Assembly (NCBI GenBank): GCA_023475345.1 | Contig: JAMCWD010000004.1 | Coordinates: 1-64,000, forward strand | Length of the DNA: 64,000 nt | Reading direction: 5' to 3' | Origin: Chloroflexota bacterium | Lineage (GTDB): Bacteria > Vulcanimicrobiota > JAMCWD01 | In this document: in pieces, positions 1 through 8,261 of the stretch | How the letters are laid out: every line of letters begins with the position of its first letter | Numbering within the stretch: position 1 is the first letter of the stretch | Translations under genes and position numbers: made by a program | Notes under the pieces: generated by a model | The model's input: the letters and a program-made list of their open reading frames with translations, nothing else | Database searches by the model: none | Told to the model about the DNA's origin: nothing

Positions 1-173
1 ATTTCATTTATATCTATTTTATTTCCAAAAATTTCTGAATAAGGCAAATAAGAAAGAAAACCATCCATTTCTTCATGTCTGGTCTTGCTTTCATCATAAT
101 TTAAACAACAACGCTTGTATTTTCGGCCGCTTCCGCAATGGCACTTATCATTTACGCCGATTTTTTTAGTCAA
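1..173 (-). CDS. SEC-C motif protein, N-terminal part (runs off left edge)
   Basis: The minus strand reads from a TTG at 173 through to the window edge without a stop, giving 57 codons. Near the N terminus it carries CHCGSGRKYKRCC, the classic SEC-C zinc-binding motif seen at the C terminus of SecA and in many small uncharacterised proteins. The TTG has a GGGGG stretch about six bases upstream, which is why I chose it. Here the motif is N-terminal and is followed by unrecognised sequence, so this is not SecA. The function is unknown. Zinc binding is the only supported property. The gene is incomplete at its C-terminal end. Confidence 0.75.
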   Translation of the reverse strand, partial: MTKKIGVNDKCHCGSGRKYKRCCLNYDESKTRHEEMDGFLSYLPYSEIFGNKIDINE

Positions 174-288
174 ATCAAACCCCCTAACTAAAAATCGAGA
201 TGCAATACATTTAAATAATTTTATGTCTATTATAATTATATAAAATCCGGTACGCAAGTTTTATTCCTAACTTAACGCATAAAACAAA

Positions 289-319
289 GGCTCCTCGCCG
301 CTTTGTAGCGGGAGGAGCC
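289..319 (-). terminator. Rho-independent terminator of the envelope protein gene
   Basis: GGCTCCTC (289-296) pairs with GAGGAGCC (312-319), and an inner CCGC/GCGG extends the stem around a six-base loop. On the minus strand it is followed by a T-rich run (CTTTGTTTTAT). It lies just beyond the stop codon of the gene that ends at 344. Confidence 0.75.
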
Positions 320-343
320 GTACCGGGGAGGGGAGCCGGGCGA

Positions 344-1576
344 TCAATGGCAGTAGCTTGCTTCAGGCTTTACAACGGACATCTTTGCGCTCTTCGCCGT
401 TGCCGCCATTATTATCCCCAGTATTGAAAGCGCAAGCGCCGTAACTATTATGCCTGCGTATTCCGGGAACAAAAGCGCAAGCGATGGAACACCGAGAAGC
501 AGCATCAGGCACACGCCGCCGACCGATACCGCAAACCTTGTGCTAACAACTTTCCACAGGTAGATTAAAACAAAGCCTGCGATAACTATTATCGAAACAG
601 GCAGCGCATAAGAGATATCCATGTATGCGCTCAGATATGCGGACACGGGATAGAAGAAGGCGTAAGCCGCCGTCGTCAGTATAACGGGGAGAGTCCTGGC
701 CTTCATCCCGAATAACGCCGACCCGCCGATAAGCCCGCCGAGGAAAATCAGGCACAGGGCCGGGGCGTAGCCGAACAGCTTCCCGAAATTTGCAAGCTGT
801 GTCCCTGCGGGAAGCTGGACCCCTATGTCCATATTTGTAACCAGGTTTTCAAGGCTCCATGTATATGCCATACCGTCGGCATCTTTGCTCTTGCTTACGG
901 GAGGAAGACAGCCTTCGGGCACTTCGACTTTTTTCGTGCCTTTGACCTTGAGGTCGAAGCATAACTTTTTCATCCGCTCACCTTTCGGAAGAGCATAAGT
1001 ATAACGGCCCATGCCCAGAGCGTTATACGTTACATTTAATTTTTTTGCTTCATCGGGCAGGAACAGGCCGCTCCAGGTTATGTTGTTTATAGTGTAGGTG
1101 ACATCGGGAGGCTCCACGCCGTCAACAAGGAGTCGGAGATTCGATATGACGCCGCCGTCACCGGGAAGCGGCATGTAAAATTGAATGTATGCTTTCTCGT
1201 TATAAGGATTTTTCAGGATGAATTCGCCTGCAAAGTCGGCGTTGTAGTAATTTTTCCTCCCGTCAACCGGAGTATAATCCAGGACGAGATTGATCACGCT
1301 TTCCGTTGCGGCTATGCCGGGCAGGTTCTGCCTGTAAGAATCGGCGGGCATGATCCTTGCCCCGCCGTATCCCATCTCATCATACTTCATCGCCCGGATT
1401 TCACAATTGGACTGGACCAATTCTTTGATCCTCACATCGGGTGAATGTGCCGTATTTTTTGTAAGGTTATGAACGCCGTAAAATAACATGTTCCCGTAAT
1501 CCCCGCCGAACTTCAAGGTAAATATCAGCAGGAAGATCCCCGCCAGAGCCGCCAGCAGATATTTCTTCTTATCCAT
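344..1576 (-). CDS. Membrane protein with large extracytoplasmic domain, CreD-like topology
   Basis: This 410-residue protein has one N-terminal membrane segment (about residues 6-24), a soluble domain of some 240 residues probably outside the cytoplasm, and about five hydrophobic segments at the C terminus. That layout and the tone of the C-terminal helices recall the CreD inner-membrane family, but I see no diagnostic CreD motif, so the family link is tentative. I prefer the ATG at 1576 because AGGGGG lies eight bases upstream. A GTG at 1609 is possible but has a weaker site. A strong terminator follows the gene. It stands alone, with no two-component CreBC partner nearby. Confidence 0.6.
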   Translation of the reverse strand: MDKKKYLLAALAGIFLLIFTLKFGGDYGNMLFYGVHNLTKNTAHSPDVRIKELVQSNCEIRAMKYDEMGYGGARIMPADSYRQNLPGIAATESVINLVLDYTPVDGRKNYYNADFAGEFILKNPYNEKAYIQFYMPLPGDGGVISNLRLLVDGVEPPDVTYTINNITWSGLFLPDEAKKLNVTYNALGMGRYTYALPKGERMKKLCFDLKVKGTKKVEVPEGCLPPVSKSKDADGMAYTWSLENLVTNMDIGVQLPAGTQLANFGKLFGYAPALCLIFLGGLIGGSALFGMKARTLPVILTTAAYAFFYPVSAYLSAYMDISYALPVSIIVIAGFVLIYLWKVVSTRFAVSVGGVCLMLLLGVPSLALLFPEYAGIIVTALALSILGIIMAATAKSAKMSVVKPEASYCH

Positions 1577-1640
1577 TTCATCAACCCCCTTCAGAATGTT
1601 TTCACCCACTCTGTCGCGGGGGATGGGATTTTTATTCCGG

Positions 1641-1677
1641 GAGGCGAAAAATAATTTTCATCGGACATCTGATTTTA
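1641..1677 (+). repeat. Short degenerate copy of interspersed element R1
   Basis: The core GCGAAAAATAATTTTCATCGG followed by ACATCTGATTTTAT matches the cores of elements at 19732-19823 (minus) and 61061-61155 (plus). Only the 3-prime half is recognisable here. It lies in the 230-base gap between the envelope gene and the zinc-ribbon gene. Confidence 0.5.
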
Positions 1678-1805
1678 TGTTATCATTGGAGCAGGGTATT
1701 TGTCGGCCCCGCCGGTTCTACAAAAGGGAAAAAGGCATCGGTAAAAGAAGTATAAGTATAGTTCCAGGTTCAATTTGAAATGAGGGGAAGAAAAGAGGGG
1801 TTCTT

Positions 1806-2009
1806 ATGGCAAAGAAAGGCTGGGAAAAAGAAAAGCCTGCCTGCCCGAAGTGCGGCTCCAAAGAAGTTATTCCGATCCTTTACGGCTACCTTTCCAAGGA
1901 AGCATGGGAAATGGAAGACGCCGGAGAAGTCGAATTCGGCGGCCTTGACCTGGATAATGACAATAATCCCGGCTGGCATTGTAAGAAATGCGGCAACCGC
2001 TGGAAATAA
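1806..2009 (+). CDS. Small zinc-ribbon protein
   Basis: The gene encodes 67 residues with two knuckles, CPKC near residue 13 and CKKC near residue 58, spaced as in a rubredoxin-type zinc ribbon. The middle is acidic (EDAGEVEFGGLDLDNDN). An AGGGG ribosome-binding site precedes the ATG. It is short but has good start context and a clean metal-binding pattern, so I take it as real. The role is unknown. The fold is used for nucleic-acid or protein contacts, and nothing here decides between them. Confidence 0.7.
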   Translation: MAKKGWEKEKPACPKCGSKEVIPILYGYLSKEAWEMEDAGEVEFGGLDLDNDNNPGWHCKKCGNRWK

Positions 2010-2197
2010 GCCTGAAGTTTTATCCTGAAAGCCTCTTCCTGCAGAAGCTCAAGCCGCTCGATCCCTGACCCGGCTTGTAAACTAATTTGTAAATCGAAAA
2101 TTATCTCCCGCCTGACCCGCCCCGCTTAACGAACATTTTATTCGGATCTTAAATTTTCCTGAAGGCATAGGGGCATGAATGACGAAATCAGCTTCCC

Positions 2198-3169
2198 ATG
2201 AAACCCGTAGGAATAACAACTACCATACCCGTTGAAGCGGTCTTTGCTGCCGGTTATACGCCTGTGGATCTGAATAACATCTTTATAACAGACATGCATG
2301 CCGGTGGACTTGTCGAGGCCGCAGAAAGGCGTGGCTTCCCCAGGAGCCTGTGCTCATGGGTCAAAGGGATATACGGCGCGCTCATCGCCAGGGACGATAT
2401 AAACTTTGTAATAGCGGTTACGGAGGGCGACTGCAGCAATACGGTGTCTCTCCTGGAAACCTTGAAACATGCCGGGAAAGAAGTGATAACTTTCGCTTAC
2501 CCGTACGACCGCGACCCGGCGATGCTTAGATGCGAGATTGAAAAATTGGCGGCAAAGCTGGGCACGACGCCGGGCGAAGCTGAAAAAATAAGAGAAAATT
2601 TGCTCCCGCTCAGAAAAAAACTCCACGAGCTGGACAGGATGACATGGGAGGACAACGTCGTTACGGGCGGGGAAAATCACATTTACCAGGTTACGGCGAG
2701 TGATTTTAACTGCGATCCCGTAAAGTTTGAAAAAGATCTCGACGAATTTGTCGAGGCGGCGCGGGGACGGGCGCCCTTTTCCGGCATCCGGCTGGGGTAT
2801 GCAGGCGTGCCCCCGATTTTTTCTGATATATATTCTTTCCTTGAAGAGCGCGGGGCACATGTGGTGTTTAACGAGATGCAGCGCCAGTTTACAATGCCCT
2901 CCGGCGGCGAAACCATCGTGGAGCAGTATCTCAATTATACTTACCCGTATGATATGAAGGGCCGGGTTGCAGATATAAGATCCGAAATCGAAAAAAGGGA
3001 AATCGGCGGCCTCATCCATTATGTACAATCTTTCTGCCATCACCAGATTGAAGATATCGTGCTGCGGGAAAGCGTGGATGTCCCTGTCCTGACAATGGAG
3101 GGAGACAGGCCCGGACCGCTTGACGGCAGAAGCCGCCTCCGGCTTGAAGCATTCCTTGAGACGCTTTGA
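2198..3169 (+). CDS. 2-hydroxyacyl-CoA dehydratase subunit D-family protein
   Basis: The 323-residue protein belongs to the HgdB/FldC-type family, whose members hold a [4Fe-4S] cluster and, with an ATP-dependent activator, dehydrate 2-hydroxyacyl-CoAs; relatives act in benzoyl-CoA reduction. Conserved features visible are GFPRSLC (C52), EGDC (C79) and a late Cys in QSFCHH, a spacing that fits a three-cysteine cluster site. The N terminus (VGITTTIPVEAVFAAGYTPVDL) is typical. Neither the partner subunit nor the HgdC-type activator is adjacent, so this is an orphan member and its substrate cannot be inferred. The ATG lacks a good Shine-Dalgarno sequence. A terminator follows. Confidence 0.8.
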   Translation: MKPVGITTTIPVEAVFAAGYTPVDLNNIFITDMHAGGLVEAAERRGFPRSLCSWVKGIYGALIARDDINFVIAVTEGDCSNTVSLLETLKHAGKEVITFAYPYDRDPAMLRCEIEKLAAKLGTTPGEAEKIRENLLPLRKKLHELDRMTWEDNVVTGGENHIYQVTASDFNCDPVKFEKDLDEFVEAARGRAPFSGIRLGYAGVPPIFSDIYSFLEERGAHVVFNEMQRQFTMPSGGETIVEQYLNYTYPYDMKGRVADIRSEIEKREIGGLIHYVQSFCHHQIEDIVLRESVDVPVLTMEGDRPGPLDGRSRLRLEAFLETL

Positions 3170-3210
3170 CAAGGGGATAATGACTTCGAAATTATTTTAA
3201 AAGCGGATTT

Positions 3211-3238
3211 AAAATCGGTCTCCATGTCCGATTTTTTT
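3211..3238 (+). terminator. Rho-independent terminator after the dehydratase-family gene
   Basis: AAAATCGG (3211-3218) pairs with CCGATTTT (3228-3235) around a nine-base loop, and a run of T continues to 3238. It lies about 40 bases after the stop codon. Confidence 0.8.
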
Positions 3239-3270
3239 GAGGGTAAATCCGGGCGACGTGCAAAAGAAAT

Positions 3271-3745
3271 CCTCTTCGAACTTTAGCCGCGAAGAACCGA
3301 AATATCGCAACAAAGTCCCTCTTTGCTATTAGTCCCCGAAGGGGGCCAGGGGGTTGGGGGATGTTGAGTTTCCGCTTGTTCCGTTATTTATTTAACCGCA
3401 GAGGCCGCAGAGTTTTACGCAGAGCACGCAGAGGGTTAACGCAGGGATTTACAGGGTTCTTGTTTCAAGCCCCCTGGTAGGGGCGGGGTTTCCCCGCCCG
3501 CCAATTTTCTAGTTTCTAGTCCACCCACCTCGGCCTTTCGACTGCGCTCAAGGCCATCTCTCCGGCGGAGGGGAATTCAGTTGTGCAGGAATGTCAACTT
3601 CAGCCTTAAACCTGCATGATACCGAAACGAAGTCCCCCTTTGAAGGGGGATGTCGCTTCACCGCTTTGCTTCGTATAACAGCCGTAACGGGGGGATGTCG
3701 AGCAGGCACAAATTTCCGCAATAAATCACACAGATCCGGCAGAGA
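3271..3745. repeat. Gap filled with degenerate interspersed repeats
   Basis: No gene is supported between 3239 and 3759. The stretch holds a copy of the GAACTTTAGCCG family (3277 on), a copy of the AACCGCAGAG family (3391-3460), and a composite ending in the hairpin-forming AAGTCCCCCTTTGAAGGGGG and GGGATGTCG (about 3632-3706). The same modules recur near 16.3, 16.55, 19.9 and 36.8 kb. Short open frames here are translations of repeat sequence. Confidence 0.7.
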
Positions 3746-3759
3746 AAACTATACAGGCG

Positions 3760-4044
3760 CTAATCGGTATCTTCCATCTCCGATAAAATTACACTGTCTA
3801 TTTCGGAATTCGAAGTACCCGGCTCCTGACTTGTTCCATATTTAGCCTGTCCGGACCTTGCCGTTGTTTTAAAGCGATCCCTGTCCAGCACCTGGGCGCA
3901 GTCAATACAAAATATTCTATCGTTTATTACTTCCGAATGACTCCTGCATACCATAAGACCGCAGGCAATACAACTGCCTATAGGTCGCGCGCCGCACATC
4001 GAACTCCAGTCGGCCCCGGCCATTACCTCACAATAGCTGAGCAT
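3760..4044 (-). CDS. Small cysteine-rich protein with B-box-like zinc site
   Basis: The 94-residue protein has a Cys/His array, CGARPIGSCIACGLMVC, then SH, then CIDC, matching the spacing of B-box-type zinc fingers sometimes found at the N terminus of bacterial membrane proteases. The ATG has GGGGGAAGGG just upstream. The C-terminal third is polar and low in complexity. It is the third minus-strand gene after a small membrane protein and the AAA-TIR gene, separated from the latter by about 125 bases, so co-transcription is possible but not shown. The function is unknown; it could be a protein-interaction adaptor. Confidence 0.6.
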   Translation of the reverse strand: MLSYCEVMAGADWSSMCGARPIGSCIACGLMVCRSHSEVINDRIFCIDCAQVLDRDRFKTTARSGQAKYGTSQEPGTSNSEIDSVILSEMEDTD

Positions 4045-4170
4045 GGCCCTTCCCCCCGTCTATTATCCTGAAAATATTATATCACATTATCAGGCATGTA
4101 GATAGAATAAGCATGAGTCCATAACATACCGGACTGAGACTTGTTTTCACAGACAGCATCCAGGGATGTT

Positions 4171-5709
4171 TTATAGATCGGCGCCTGTTGTAGGCGTTTG
4201 TTCCAATTTCTTTTTCATTATTTCCGCGATTTCTTCGATATTTAGTTCTCGAAGATCCAGATATGCAATATCTTTGTTTAGACCTACAATATGAACATCA
4301 TCAACAATCACAGGGAGTAGATATTCAGATGTTCTCTTATTCTGGGCTTCTTTGCCAATTTCGAATTCAAAGGCAGGCCAGTCTTTTTCTGGATAATCCT
4401 CAGATAAAAAGATAACCATAAATTGAGCTTCATTGGCATAAATATTAGCAAGATACTCTCTTAGATTTTTCCCCCATAAAGTTTCTTGTTCATCAAAATC
4501 ATAGAATACACTATAATTGCTTTCTTCCAAAATATCCTTAAATCTTTCAGCAATTTCTCTTATCTTTCCTGAGAAAGAAACTGCTACATCATAAGAATAT
4601 TGTGAACTACGAAGGCGAATATTTCTTTTGATTTCGTCCCAATTTACAAGCGATAAGAAAAGCTTAAAAGATGGATCTTCAATTGAAATTGTTCTTGAAA
4701 CAGGCTCGCAATAAAGGGCATCGGACAATCCACGATCTTCAATAACAGATTGCAAATATTTTAAACAATTATAGAATGAAGTGTTTTTCTTGCTCCTTTC
4801 CTTAGGATCACTAACTGAACGAACAATCGATTCTTGTAATTCCTCATAAGAAATTTCGCTCTTTTGAAGCCTCCCAATAGTTCTAATAATATCAAAATAG
4901 GTGTTATGAACAGATCGGGCGTTTTGCTTGCCTTTTGCTAAGCCTATAACTTTATTTTGATATTTACCTTTATAACTTCGAATTACAGCGTCTTTAATAT
5001 CTTCCATGGTGCATTCAATGATTTGACTTTCCTCTAAAGTATTTTCGATGTTATTTCTTATACATGCGATCCTGCAAATAGCTTGTATGGCAGATGGAAT
5101 ACCCTGTGAAGCTTCAATAAAATCTTCTTTAGTATTTTCAGAAAATTGAAAGTTTAGAGCTTCTTCCCCTAAACTGATAATTATCCTAACGAAATTGTCG
5201 TCTTGGATTTTCATTTCATACAAATCATTTCTTATACCTAATTCTTGATCAAGATCAAGTAAAGGTCGAGTAGTTGAAGCTATACCAATAAGAAATAGAC
5301 GAATACCTTTTTCGTGCCAAAGCTTCATTTTATATCCAATTTGAGTTCTAACATCAGAATTTAAATGGTGAAAGTCGTCTATTATTAAGATACCACTTGC
5401 CTGAAGCCAATCGCATATAACTTCATCGCGTGTTTGGCCCCAAAAAATTTTTGCAAATAAATTTTGCAGTGTTTTTTCCTCAGAGTATTCTCTTCCAGAA
5501 ATCCAATGATAATTCCCGCTATGCAATCCTGCTTTTTCTAAGGTTTTCCTGGCAAGAGTAGTTTTTCCAGAACCTGAAGGGCCACTTAATGTTATATGCT
5601 TACCCTTAGTTTTAAGTGACCCAAGCAAGTCTGTAAATTCTTTCGGTTCTACGAATGTTACCGTGGGGATATAAGCCTCATTGAATACATCGTCAAGCTT
5701 GTAATTCAT
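4171..5709 (-). CDS. AAA/STAND-type ATPase with C-terminal TIR domain (candidate anti-phage protein)
   Basis: This 512-residue protein starts with an ATPase module: Walker A GPSGSGKTT (43-51) and Walker B LIIDDFHHL (108-116), of the kind seen in TniB/ORC/STAND ATPases. A middle of about 170 residues may sense or oligomerise. The C terminus from residue 373 (YDVAVSFSG) is a TIR domain with W444 and E448 in the W-x3-E arrangement; that Glu is the likely NADase residue. Bacterial TIR domains commonly deplete NAD+ or make signals upon infection, so abortive defence is the likely role. The gene is much richer in A+T than its surroundings (18 of 60 G/C in 4441-4500; 35 of 60 in 7141-7200), which suggests horizontal transfer. 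GGAGG precedes the ATG. No other defence gene is adjacent. Confidence 0.85.
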   Translation of the reverse strand: MNYKLDDVFNEAYIPTVTFVEPKEFTDLLGSLKTKGKHITLSGPSGSGKTTLARKTLEKAGLHSGNYHWISGREYSEEKTLQNLFAKIFWGQTRDEVICDWLQASGILIIDDFHHLNSDVRTQIGYKMKLWHEKGIRLFLIGIASTTRPLLDLDQELGIRNDLYEMKIQDDNFVRIIISLGEEALNFQFSENTKEDFIEASQGIPSAIQAICRIACIRNNIENTLEESQIIECTMEDIKDAVIRSYKGKYQNKVIGLAKGKQNARSVHNTYFDIIRTIGRLQKSEISYEELQESIVRSVSDPKERSKKNTSFYNCLKYLQSVIEDRGLSDALYCEPVSRTISIEDPSFKLFLSLVNWDEIKRNIRLRSSQYSYDVAVSFSGKIREIAERFKDILEESNYSVFYDFDEQETLWGKNLREYLANIYANEAQFMVIFLSEDYPEKDWPAFEFEIGKEAQNKRTSEYLLPVIVDDVHIVGLNKDIAYLDLRELNIEEIAEIMKKKLEQTPTTGADL

Positions 5710-5765
5710 AATGATTCCTCCGGTGTTTTAATAAATTTCTCACCAAATTTTTTCTCTTAACAAGC

Positions 5766-6017
5766 TCACCGCGCAAACCTGTTATACAACCAGGCCAGGA
5801 GTGCGCCGCAGACGGCTCCGTCAAAAAGCGCCCAGATGACGCCGATTATCATGCCGGTTACCGTTGTATCGTACCCCGGATAAATGGACGCCCAGACGAA
5901 GATAAACTCGTTCCCGTATGTGCCCGTAGTAATCAAATTTATCAATGAAATGCATAAAATCGATAACGCCCATAATATCGCAAAAGCTATGGCCGCCCCT
6001 TTGATGTTTAATTTCAT
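5766..6017 (-). CDS. Small membrane protein with two to three membrane segments
   Basis: The 83-residue protein opens with MKLNIKGAAIAFAILWAL and has hydrophobic segments at about residues 8-30 and 53-78, with a possible weak one between. Similar small proteins are sometimes auto-annotated as bacteriophage holin, but that label rests on size and hydrophobicity, and no lysis genes are nearby. A strong GGGGGAGGG site precedes the ATG. It ends 56 bases before the AAA-TIR gene on the same strand, so the two could share a transcript, though its composition is less AT-rich. The function is unknown. Confidence 0.65.
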   Translation of the reverse strand: MKLNIKGAAIAFAILWALSILCISLINLITTGTYGNEFIFVWASIYPGYDTTVTGMIIGVIWALFDGAVCGALLAWLYNRFAR

Positions 6018-6088
6018 ATTGCCCTCCCCCTTCTTAAATCCTATAAAAGCAGGATTCTACTTGTTTTGTTAAAATCCTATACATGCTA

Positions 6089-6123
6089 GAGACTGGAGAC
6101 TGGAGACTGGAGACTGGAGACTA
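6089..6123. repeat. Five tandem copies of a 7-base unit
   Basis: GAGACTG is repeated five times head to tail, with the last copy ending GAGACTA. A single related motif recurs at 6249-6262 and near 54165, so the unit belongs to a dispersed sequence as well as to this small tract. Confidence 0.85.
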
Positions 6124-6202
6124 GAACCCCTCACAGGAGGGGAAGTATTCTGCGGCGCTTCTCCCAGGGGAATTGGTTTCGGTTCCGCAGAGGTTTGAGG
6201 CT

Positions 6203-6314
6203 GAAGCTCACGTCCCTGCACTGGATCCCCGCCTTCGCGGGGATGACGAGACTGGAGACTAAACCTGAAGCTCGCATTATTGCACTGGATACCTGCCTTC
6301 GCAGGTATGACAAG
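6203..6314 (+). repeat. Two adjacent copies of a GCACTGGAT inverted-repeat element
   Basis: Two units share CTGAAGCTC, TGCACTGGAT and an inverted repeat: CCCCGCCTTCGCGGGG in the first, ACCTGCCTTCGCAGGT in the second, each followed by ATGAC. In the second the stem bases have changed on both sides, so pairing is kept. A third copy lies at 19807-19856. The translated peptide HWIPAFAGMT is an artefact of this repeat. Nothing else is seen in 6018-6368. Confidence 0.75.
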
Positions 6315-6368
6315 GTTGGAAGATGGGCGGGCGGGGAAATCCTGCCCCAACAACTGGAGGAGTCGAAT

Positions 6369-6773
6369 ATGAACGGTAAAAGAATTTTAATGGCCAAGCT
6401 GGGCCTTGACGGGCACGACCGCGGCGTAAAAGTTGTAGCACGCGCCCTCCGGGACGCCGGATTCGAAGTCATATACACCGGGCTGAGACATTCCCCGGAG
6501 CAGGTTGCCGAATCGGCGCTCCAGGAAGATCCCGCTTTAATCGGGGTGAGCATTTTATCGGGAGCGCACATGGCGCTCATACCCCGCCTCATGGAAGAGA
6601 TGAAAAAGAGAAATATCTCCGGCATCCCGGTTTTCCTGGGCGGGATAATCCCCGATGACGACCGGGAAGATCTTATTAAAATGGGGGTCAGTCATATATA
6701 CGGCCCTGGAAGCACTACGAAAGAAATAATCTCAGGGGTAACGGAGCTTTCCGCCGGGAGAACCCCTGCATGA
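6369..6773 (+). CDS. Methylmalonyl-CoA mutase-type B12-binding subunit (stand-alone C-terminal domain)
   Basis: This 134-residue protein is the complete cobalamin-binding domain of an acyl-CoA mutase: GLDGHDRG holds D14-x-H16-x2-G19, with H16 the lower cobalt ligand, followed by GVSILSG and FLGGIIP, which line the nucleotide tail. In many bacteria and archaea this domain is a separate small subunit. The ATG at 6369 follows GGAGGAG. An upstream in-frame extension would only translate the repeat and is rejected. Its stop overlaps the start of meaB (ATGA), so the two are translationally coupled. The large catalytic subunit is not in this window. Confidence 0.88.
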   Translation: MNGKRILMAKLGLDGHDRGVKVVARALRDAGFEVIYTGLRHSPEQVAESALQEDPALIGVSILSGAHMALIPRLMEEMKKRNISGIPVFLGGIIPDDDREDLIKMGVSHIYGPGSTTKEIISGVTELSAGRTPA

Positions 6774-7738
6774 AATTCGGCGAGCTTGTTTCGGGCATAA
6801 AAAAAGGCGACAGGCTTGCCCTCGGAAAGGCCCTCAGCATCATTGAAAACGAAGACCCCGGCTCTCTTGAACTGCTTGCAGGGACCGGCGATATAAAAAC
6901 TTCCACATGGACGGTCGGGATAACAGGACCTCCCGGCTCCGGCAAAAGCACACTCCTCGATAAATTGATAAAGCTCATAAGGGATGACGGGAAAAGCATC
7001 GGCGTGCTGGCGGTTGACCCTACAAGCCCCTTTTCAGGCGGAGCCATACTGGGCGACAGGATACGGATGCAGAGACATACAACGGATAACGGCGTTTTCA
7101 TAAGGAGCATGGCAAGCAGGGGGAGCCGCGGGGGGCTTGCGCTCCACAGCCGGGAAGCCGCCTGCCTGATGAGGGCCTTCGGGTTCGATTATCTTTTCAT
7201 AGAAACCGTCGGGACAGGCCAGCTCGAGCTTGACGTGATGTCGGCATCGGATACGTGTATCGTCCTTCAGACGCCCGGCTCCGGCGACGACATACAGATG
7301 ATAAAGGCGGGGATACTGGAGATAGGGGATATTTACGTCGTTAACAGGGCGGATCACGAATGCGCGGTGGAATTCGCATCGGCCCTTTCCAACGACCTGG
7401 AATCCAGGCCTTTGCGGGACGGCTGGTCCCCGCCCGTCATGCTGACCGTTGCAATAGACGGGACGGGCGTGCCTGCGGTACTCCATGCAATCGAAGAACA
7501 TAAAAAGCACATGTTAAGCCTGCCGGACAGGAAGGAAAAAGAAGAAAAGAAGCTGGAAGAGGAACTTCTCCGTATAATGATGATGACCATCGAATCCAGG
7601 CTCAAAAAAGTTCTTCCCGGCAGATCCGAATACAGGGCGGTTATGGAGAAGCTGGCTTCGTGCGAAATCGACCCATACTCCGCTTCCAAAATTTTAACAA
7701 ATCTTATCCTGAAGGAGGATTTCAATGAGCCCGCTTGA
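6770..7738 (+). CDS. meaB: Methylmalonyl-CoA mutase-associated GTPase MeaB
   Basis: The 322-residue protein is a G3E-type P-loop GTPase: Walker A GPPGSGKST (53-61), then the family signature VDPTSPFSGGAILGDRIRM and the IETVGTGQ segment. MeaB/MMAA chaperones gate delivery of adenosylcobalamin to the mutase and release of damaged cofactor. Position directly after the B12-binding subunit and before the adenosyltransferase supports this assignment over the ureohydrolase-like name ArgK used in older records. It overlaps both neighbours by a few bases, indicating one operon. The length is normal for the family. Confidence 0.93.
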   Translation: MKFGELVSGIKKGDRLALGKALSIIENEDPGSLELLAGTGDIKTSTWTVGITGPPGSGKSTLLDKLIKLIRDDGKSIGVLAVDPTSPFSGGAILGDRIRMQRHTTDNGVFIRSMASRGSRGGLALHSREAACLMRAFGFDYLFIETVGTGQLELDVMSASDTCIVLQTPGSGDDIQMIKAGILEIGDIYVVNRADHECAVEFASALSNDLESRPLRDGWSPPVMLTVAIDGTGVPAVLHAIEEHKKHMLSLPDRKEKEEKKLEEELLRIMMMTIESRLKKVLPGRSEYRAVMEKLASCEIDPYSASKILTNLILKEDFNEPA

Positions 7739-8255
7739 CCGGGGACAGATCCAGATATATACAGGCAGCGGGAAAGGCAAAACTACCGCCGCGCTGGGCC
7801 TTGCATTGCGGGCGCTGGGCAGGGGCCTGTCGGTTTACATGATCCAGTTTTTGAAGGGCGACACGGAATACGGCGAATTGAAAGCACTTGAGAAATTTTC
7901 GGACATGACCGTGGAGCAGTTCGGCAGAGCCGATTTCGTCAACCTGGAAAGCCCTGATCCCATAGATATAAAGCTTGCCGGGGAAGCCCTGGCGAGGGCC
8001 GGAGAAATAATAGGCTCCGGCAAATACGACATCGTTATCCTTGACGAAGCATGTGTAGCGGTGGGGTGGGGGCTGATAAAGATTGAAGACCTGGAAGAAT
8101 TGTTAAAAAACAAGCCTCCCGTTGTAGAGCTTATTCTGACGGGGCGTTCGTGCCCATGGGAGATAATCAAGAAAGCCGACCTGGTTACCGAAATGAAAGA
8201 AATCAGGCATTATTACAAGAAAGGCGTTCCTGCAAGGATCGGGATAGAGTATTAA
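7725..8255 (+). CDS. cobO: Cob(I)alamin adenosyltransferase, CobA/CobO/BtuR type
   Basis: The 176-residue protein has the P-loop TGSGKGKTT (13-21), MIQFLKGD and VILDEACVAVGWG characteristic of the CobA/BtuR family, which transfers the adenosyl group of ATP to reduced corrinoid to give adenosylcobalamin. GAAGGAGG lies just upstream, and the start overlaps the end of meaB. The context argues for supplying cofactor to the mutase encoded by the first gene of the operon. CobO and BtuR names cover the same enzyme family, and no biosynthetic cob genes are adjacent, so corrinoid salvage is equally likely. Confidence 0.92.
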   Translation: MSPLDRGQIQIYTGSGKGKTTAALGLALRALGRGLSVYMIQFLKGDTEYGELKALEKFSDMTVEQFGRADFVNLESPDPIDIKLAGEALARAGEIIGSGKYDIVILDEACVAVGWGLIKIEDLEELLKNKPPVVELILTGRSCPWEIIKKADLVTEMKEIRHYYKKGVPARIGIEY

Positions 8256-8261
8256 GCTGAA

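Noticed and set aside
2354-3172. Long open frame opposite the dehydratase-family gene
   Set aside because: It is an antisense shadow of a gene with clear family motifs and has low-quality start context.
5766-6017. Prophage holin
   Set aside because: Only size and hydrophobicity support this; no endolysin, capsid or integrase gene is in the window.
6195-6368. N-terminal extension of the B12-binding subunit
   Set aside because: It would translate the interspersed repeat (HWIPAFAGMT-type peptide), whereas the ATG at 6369 has a good GGAGGAG site and a protein of normal size.
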